Shown: positions 60,594 through 64,000 of the stretch, piece by piece
How the letters are laid out: every line of letters starts with the position of its first letter
Numbering within the stretch: position 1 is the stretch's first letter
Source: SHZI01 sp964417725
GTDB taxonomy: Bacteria > Pseudomonadota > Gammaproteobacteria > Steroidobacterales > GCA-2729495
Direction: 5' to 3'
Length of the DNA: 64,000 nt
Assembly: GCA_964417725.1 (NCBI GenBank)
Contig: CAYQIV010000010.1
Coordinates: 40,299 to 104,298, forward strand
Translations under genes and position numbers: made by a program
The notes under the pieces: generated by a model
Database searches by the model: none
The model's input: the letters and a program-made list of their open reading frames with translations, nothing else
Told to the model about the DNA's origin: nothing

Positions 60594-61714
60594 GCGCGGC
60601 CCCGTCCGTAGAAGCTGCGGATGCAGTCGACGACATGGTGCACGTCGTCGTCCGACAGCGAGGTGTTCATCGGCAGCAACAGCGCCCGGCGATAAAGCAG
60701 CTCGGTGCGCGGCAGGCGGTAATGGGTGAGTCCGAGACCTTCGTACTGGTGCACTGCCTTGGCGCCGAACTGGATGATGGTGCGCACGCCCTGCATTTCG
60801 AGGTGCGCCTTGAGCGCATCCCGGCTCTCGGCCTCGATCTCGTAGTTCTGGTAGACGTCGAAGTGCGCGGCATCGGCCTCCGGGGCCGGCGGCAGGTGCA
60901 GTTCGGCCACGTCGCGCAGGCCTTCGTCGTACAGCCGCGCCAGGGTGCGGCGCCGGGCGAGATCTTCGTCGAAGGTTTTGAACTTGATGTTGAGGATGGC
61001 GGCCTGGAGGTTGTCGAGCCGCGAGTTGGTGCCCCAGGCGATGACCTCGCCGGCGGCATCGCGGCCGTGGTCACGCAGCAGGGCGAGTTGGGCGCCCATG
61101 CGGTCATCGTTGGTAACCACGCCGCCGCCGTCGCCGAAGCAGCCGAGCAGCTTGGCCGGGTAAAAGCTGAAGGTGCCGGCCGCGCCGAAGGTGCCGGCGA
61201 AACGCCCCTTGAACTTCGAGCCCAGGGCCTGGGCGGCATCCTCGATGACTTCGAGGCCGTGTTCAGCAGCGATGGCGAGGATCGCGTCCATGTCGGCGGT
61301 GCGGCCGTTGAGCTGTACCGGCATGATCGCCTTCGTGCGGCGCGTGATGGCCTGGCGGATGCTGTCGGGGTCGATCATGTGGTCGTCGCGGCACTCGACC
61401 AGTACCGGCGTGGCACCGGCGAAGTGAATCGACGCCGCGCTGGCGACGTAGGTGTGAGACGGCACGATCACCTCGTCGCCGGGGCCGATGCCGGCAGCGC
61501 GCAGGGCGATGATCAACGCATTGGTGCCATCGGCGACGCCGAAGGCGTATTTCACGCCAAGATAGCGGCGCAGACTGGCTTCGAAATCAGCGAGGTCATT
61601 CTGCAGGATGTAGGCACCGCGGCGCATCACGTCGGTGACGGCGGCAGTGATCTCGGCTTCCTGGGATTCGAACAAGGCCCGGTAGTTGAAGAATGGAACC
61701 TGACGCGCAGCCAT
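60590..61714 (-). CDS. DegT/DnrJ/EryC1/StrS aminotransferase
   Basis: A 374-residue PLP-dependent sugar aminotransferase. The start VPFFNYRALFESQEAEI, then VADGTNALIIALRAAGIGPG and VIEDAAQALGSKFKG (PLP Asp), and the catalytic Lys in FSFYPAKLLGCFGDGG are all typical. Substrates in this family are keto-sugar nucleotides, here plausibly the 4-keto-6-deoxy product of the dehydratase at 55661. It overlaps E1-alpha by four bases. No acetyltransferase of the PglD type is visible in the cluster, leaving the E1 pair as an alternative source of modification. Confidence 0.9.
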   Translation of the reverse strand: MAARQVPFFNYRALFESQEAEITAAVTDVMRRGAYILQNDLADFEASLRRYLGVKYAFGVADGTNALIIALRAAGIGPGDEVIVPSHTYVASAASIHFAGATPVLVECRDDHMIDPDSIRQAITRRTKAIMPVQLNGRTADMDAILAIAAEHGLEVIEDAAQALGSKFKGRFAGTFGAAGTFSFYPAKLLGCFGDGGGVVTNDDRMGAQLALLRDHGRDAAGEVIAWGTNSRLDNLQAAILNIKFKTFDEDLARRRTLARLYDEGLRDVAELHLPPAPEADAAHFDVYQNYEIEAESRDALKAHLEMQGVRTIIQFGAKAVHQYEGLGLTHYRLPRTELLYRRALLLPMNTSLSDDDVHHVVDCIRSFYGRGRA

Positions 61715-61784
61715 GGATGGCGATCTTCCTTGTCATTGTCATGCGATGTAACGGATGCCGGGTGCTGGCGACACCCCCCTGCAG

Positions 61785-62576
61785 CTAGCCGATCGTCGCC
61801 TCGCAGTAGATCACCTTGTGGCGGGTATCGGCCACGCCTGCCGGCAGCAGCGTGGCACTGCCCGCCACGTCGGCCGGCTGCATGCCGGCATCGATCTCCG
61901 CCGGCATCGGCACGGGTTTGCCGAAGACGATTTTCTTCAGGAGCTGCTTGCCGCGCATGGTTTTTGGCATCAGCCCCGAGGCGACGACCACCTTCTTGAC
62001 CGGCCGGAGGACCTTCTGGCGCAGCGACAGGGTGCCGACGTCGAGGTAGCCGTGACAGCGCACGTCGAAGCCCTGCGATCCGAACTCGCGGCCGAGCTCT
62101 GCCACCCCCAGGTAACGGTGGCTGTAGGGACTGGGATTGAAATCCGCAAGGTCCTTGTTGGCCGTGGCGATCAACACCTTGCCACCCCGGCGCAACACCC
62201 GCCGACACTCGCGGATGAAAGCCTCGACATCCGGGAGGTAGTAGAGGGCCTCGAAGAGGATGACGACATCGCGGGACTGCGCCTCATAGGGCATCTGTCC
62301 GGCATCGAAACGGCTGACGGGCACCCGGTCGCCATAGTGGCGCTGCACCCGCTGGACCATCAGTTCGCTGCAGTCCCCGGCCTCGAGGCTGCGCGCCGTG
62401 GCGGCCAGCAGCCCCAGCCCGGGGCCGGTGCCGCAGGCCAGCTCGACCACATCCTTGCCGCGGCAGTGGTCCACCGCCCAGAAATAGCGGTGGCACAGGC
62501 GCTCGAGCTGCTCCGAGGTGATCGGCTCGCCGGCCATCTCGGTGACGTCGTGGAAATCGGTGGCGACTGCGTTCAA
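61785..62576 (-). CDS. Class I SAM-dependent methyltransferase
   Basis: A 263-residue enzyme. The SAM loop is DVVELACGTGPGLGLLAA with the acidic residue in LEAGDCSELMV; DVVILFEALYYLPDVEAFIRE and RRVLRRGGKVLIATAN are the post-II and III regions of the Methyltransf_11 fold. The start is TTG 62576, preceded directly by GGGGGAG; longer readings run into the glycosyltransferase gene. The C-terminal 80 residues are basic (RQKVLRPVKKVVVA). It sits in the glycan cluster and may methylate a sugar or lipid-linked intermediate; the target is unknown. Confidence 0.8.
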   Translation of the reverse strand: MNAVATDFHDVTEMAGEPITSEQLERLCHRYFWAVDHCRGKDVVELACGTGPGLGLLAATARSLEAGDCSELMVQRVQRHYGDRVPVSRFDAGQMPYEAQSRDVVILFEALYYLPDVEAFIRECRRVLRRGGKVLIATANKDLADFNPSPYSHRYLGVAELGREFGSQGFDVRCHGYLDVGTLSLRQKVLRPVKKVVVASGLMPKTMRGKQLLKKIVFGKPVPMPAEIDAGMQPADVAGSATLLPAGVADTRHKVIYCEATIG

Positions 62577-62695
62577 TGCTCCCCCATCATCTTTTGTTCT
62601 GTCCCCGACGAAGGCTGTCCGGACAGATCGACCATCACTCAGAACCGCTTCATCAGCCCCCGTTACCCGACGAAGGAAAAGATAACACAGCACAT

Positions 62696-63799
62696 TTAAT
62701 CCGAACACCGATCGGAACGTTTCAATCTTGCCCAAACCTCGCGCCAGAACCGCACCGACCACATCGCCTTCACCAGACCCACCAACGACCCTATCCCGTA
62801 AGTCGAGTGATACGTGAGAAACACCAATGGCATCAGCACCAGGTATGACGGTCTTCGGGCTCGAACCGCCGCACGTGCCGAAAAATACAGCGCGAGCGCA
62901 GAATAGCTGGTGACGATTGCAACGAACACATAACCGGCTAGATCCACGGCTGTCGCCAGGAGCGCCGACAAGCCCAGCGCCAGCACGAAGACCAGAGGGA
63001 TCATGTGCCTCACACTGGCGATGAACGACCCAAAGCGGTATGGGTAAGTCACCCAATAGCCGTTTATGAACCCGAATTTCGTGAACTGCTTGGGCTTCGT
63101 GCGAGTGTAGTAATGAACATTCAGACTCGGCACAAGGAGAATCCTTCCACCGACTTTCAACAGGCGTTTGTGGAGGTCGATATCCTGGCTTCTGACCAGC
63201 TCTTCATTGTGATGGCCGACGCGATCAAAAACCTCGCGGCGATAAGCACCGAAATGCACCGTATCCACCCAGCTCGGAGTACCGACCCCGGTTCTGAACT
63301 TTGAATCACCAACGCCAAATGGGCTGGACATCGCCGCCGCGATCGCCTTCCCCACCATCGTGGTGTCCTGCGGGTGAGTGACAATCACCGGACCGACGCA
63401 GTCCGCATCGTACTCGTCAAGGTATCTGACGCATTGTGCAAAGTGATCCGGTTCGATCTCCGCATGGGCGTTCATGGCAACGATGATGTCACCACGTGCA
63501 TTTTTTATCCCGAGATTCCATGCGGCTGCCAGTATTTTCTTTGGGTTGTCCAGGACTTTGACATAGGGGTACTTGCGCTCGTATAGCAGGGCGATCTCCT
63601 TGCTATCATCTTCGCTGAGCCCGTCCACGACGAAGACTTCCAGCGAGTCTTTCGGGTAGGCGCACCTGACAATGGATTCGATGCACGCCCCAATGTGCTT
63701 GGATTCATTGCGACACGGGATGACCGCCGTAATGAAAGGCGTGATACATGAGCTGTCGCCTGTGACGTGCCCCAAAACTTCCTCTGCTATCAGCGCCAT
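62696..63799 (-). CDS. Family 2 glycosyltransferase
   Basis: A 367-residue membrane-linked glycosyltransferase. The GT-A start is FITAVIPCRNESKHIGACIE, followed by VFVVDGLSEDDSKEI, IVAMNAHAEIEPDHF in the metal-binding place, and VHFGAYRREVFDRVGHHNEE and RSQDIDLHKRLLKVGG, where the acidic catalytic residues of GT2 enzymes lie. Three hydrophobic segments occupy about residues 265-345. The coding DNA is noticeably less G+C-rich than the rest of the window, with more A/T-ending codons, suggesting horizontal transfer. It would add a sugar during surface glycan assembly. Confidence 0.88.
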   Translation of the reverse strand: MALIAEEVLGHVTGDSSCITPFITAVIPCRNESKHIGACIESIVRCAYPKDSLEVFVVDGLSEDDSKEIALLYERKYPYVKVLDNPKKILAAAWNLGIKNARGDIIVAMNAHAEIEPDHFAQCVRYLDEYDADCVGPVIVTHPQDTTMVGKAIAAAMSSPFGVGDSKFRTGVGTPSWVDTVHFGAYRREVFDRVGHHNEELVRSQDIDLHKRLLKVGGRILLVPSLNVHYYTRTKPKQFTKFGFINGYWVTYPYRFGSFIASVRHMIPLVFVLALGLSALLATAVDLAGYVFVAIVTSYSALALYFSARAAVRARRPSYLVLMPLVFLTYHSTYGIGSLVGLVKAMWSVRFWREVWARLKRSDRCSD

Positions 63800-63848
63800 T
63801 TGTAATCCATTTCAGCAAACGCTCCTGCACCACGCCGACATCACCCAT

Positions 63849-64000
63849 TCACTTTTTTGTCTGACTGGTCGCGTTTGCCACTAGCGCGAAGGTGGACCCC
63901 AGCAATAAGCCGACAAGCGCGCCGAGCACCATGATCAACCATCTTGGGTTCTACCCTGATTCTGCGGACACTTTCACCAAGGCTCATAATGAGCCAAAGG
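63849..64000 (-). pseudogene. Frameshifted C-terminal piece of a Wzz-like chain-length protein
   Basis: On the minus strand the final 30 codons before TGA 63849-63851 read WLIMVLGALVGLLLGSTFA and then LVANATSQTKK, a terminal transmembrane helix with a short basic tail like the end of Wzz/GumC-type proteins. That frame is closed by TAG immediately upstream. The continuous upstream reading (SVRRIRVEP) lies in another frame, and dropping one C from the CCC near 63945 joins them as RVEPRWLIMVLG. So this is either a broken gene or a sequencing error at the edge of the window. The rest lies beyond 64000. The family call is tentative. Confidence 0.35.

Noticed and set aside
62577..63056. Longer N-terminus for the methyltransferase
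   Set aside because: It would overlap the glycosyltransferase gene on the same strand by 360 bases and has no domain content.

Overview
The window is G+C-rich chromosomal DNA of a bacterium, most likely a gammaproteobacterium. The evidence is the gene sets lysM-dprA-smg-topA-tsaC and def/fmt/rsmB-DUF4390-ntrYX, the neighbours argS-priA, and Gram-negative envelope features: lipoboxes, SPOR, Wzi and outer-membrane barrels. I cannot name a genus. No rRNA, tRNA, CRISPR array, insertion sequence or prophage was recognised.

Bases 1-9.4 kb hold envelope and accessory metabolic genes: a lipoprotein with a rhombosortase-type C-terminal sorting tail, a sugar-transfer-associated ATP-grasp protein, an L-2-hydroxyglutarate oxidase-like enzyme, a UbiD decarboxylase with a Tat-like leader, a fumarylacetoacetase-family hydrolase, a succinate-semialdehyde-type dehydrogenase and a MATE exporter. 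From 9.5 to 28 kb lie mostly single genes: a J-domain/zinc/PilZ-like fusion, an alpha/beta hydrolase, a luciferase-like oxidoreductase, HD and HDOD proteins, exonuclease III, oligopeptidase A, glutathione reductase, shikimate dehydrogenase, a DUF4136 lipoprotein, an M48-LemA pair, a TerB protein, a 1052-residue subtilase and a DJ-1 protein.

From 27.5 to 41.3 kb is a conserved informational block. lysM, dprA, smg, topA and tsaC read leftward; def, murU, fmt, rsmB, DUF4390, ntrY and ntrX read rightward from a shared divergent promoter region near 33.4 kb. The NtrX-like regulator has lost the motifs needed for sigma-54 activation. A second signalling set follows (41.5-46.1 kb): a receiver, a hybrid histidine kinase broken by an apparent one-base frameshift, and a receiver-EAL protein, joined by ATGA stop/start overlaps. 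An outer-membrane protein, a SPOR protein, argS and priA follow on the minus strand.

The gap after priA (51.6-51.84 kb) is the most striking non-coding feature. It has five DnaA-box-like 9-mers around a very A+T-rich core and looks like a replication origin, although dnaA is not nearby. To its right are an HNH protein, a second luciferase-like paralogue and a Wzi-family capsule protein. The last 8.3 kb is a minus-strand surface-glycan cluster: GT2 glycosyltransferase, methyltransferase, DegT aminotransferase, E1-alpha and E1-beta thiamine-diphosphate subunits without E2/E3, a monotopic phosphoglycosyl transferase and a nucleotide-sugar 4,6-dehydratase. Together these suggest that a 4-amino-6-deoxy sugar is built, possibly given an unusual ThDP-dependent modification, and loaded on a lipid carrier. 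The DNA becomes less G+C-rich beyond about 62.6 kb and ends in what looks like the frameshifted tail of a Wzz-type chain-length regulator.
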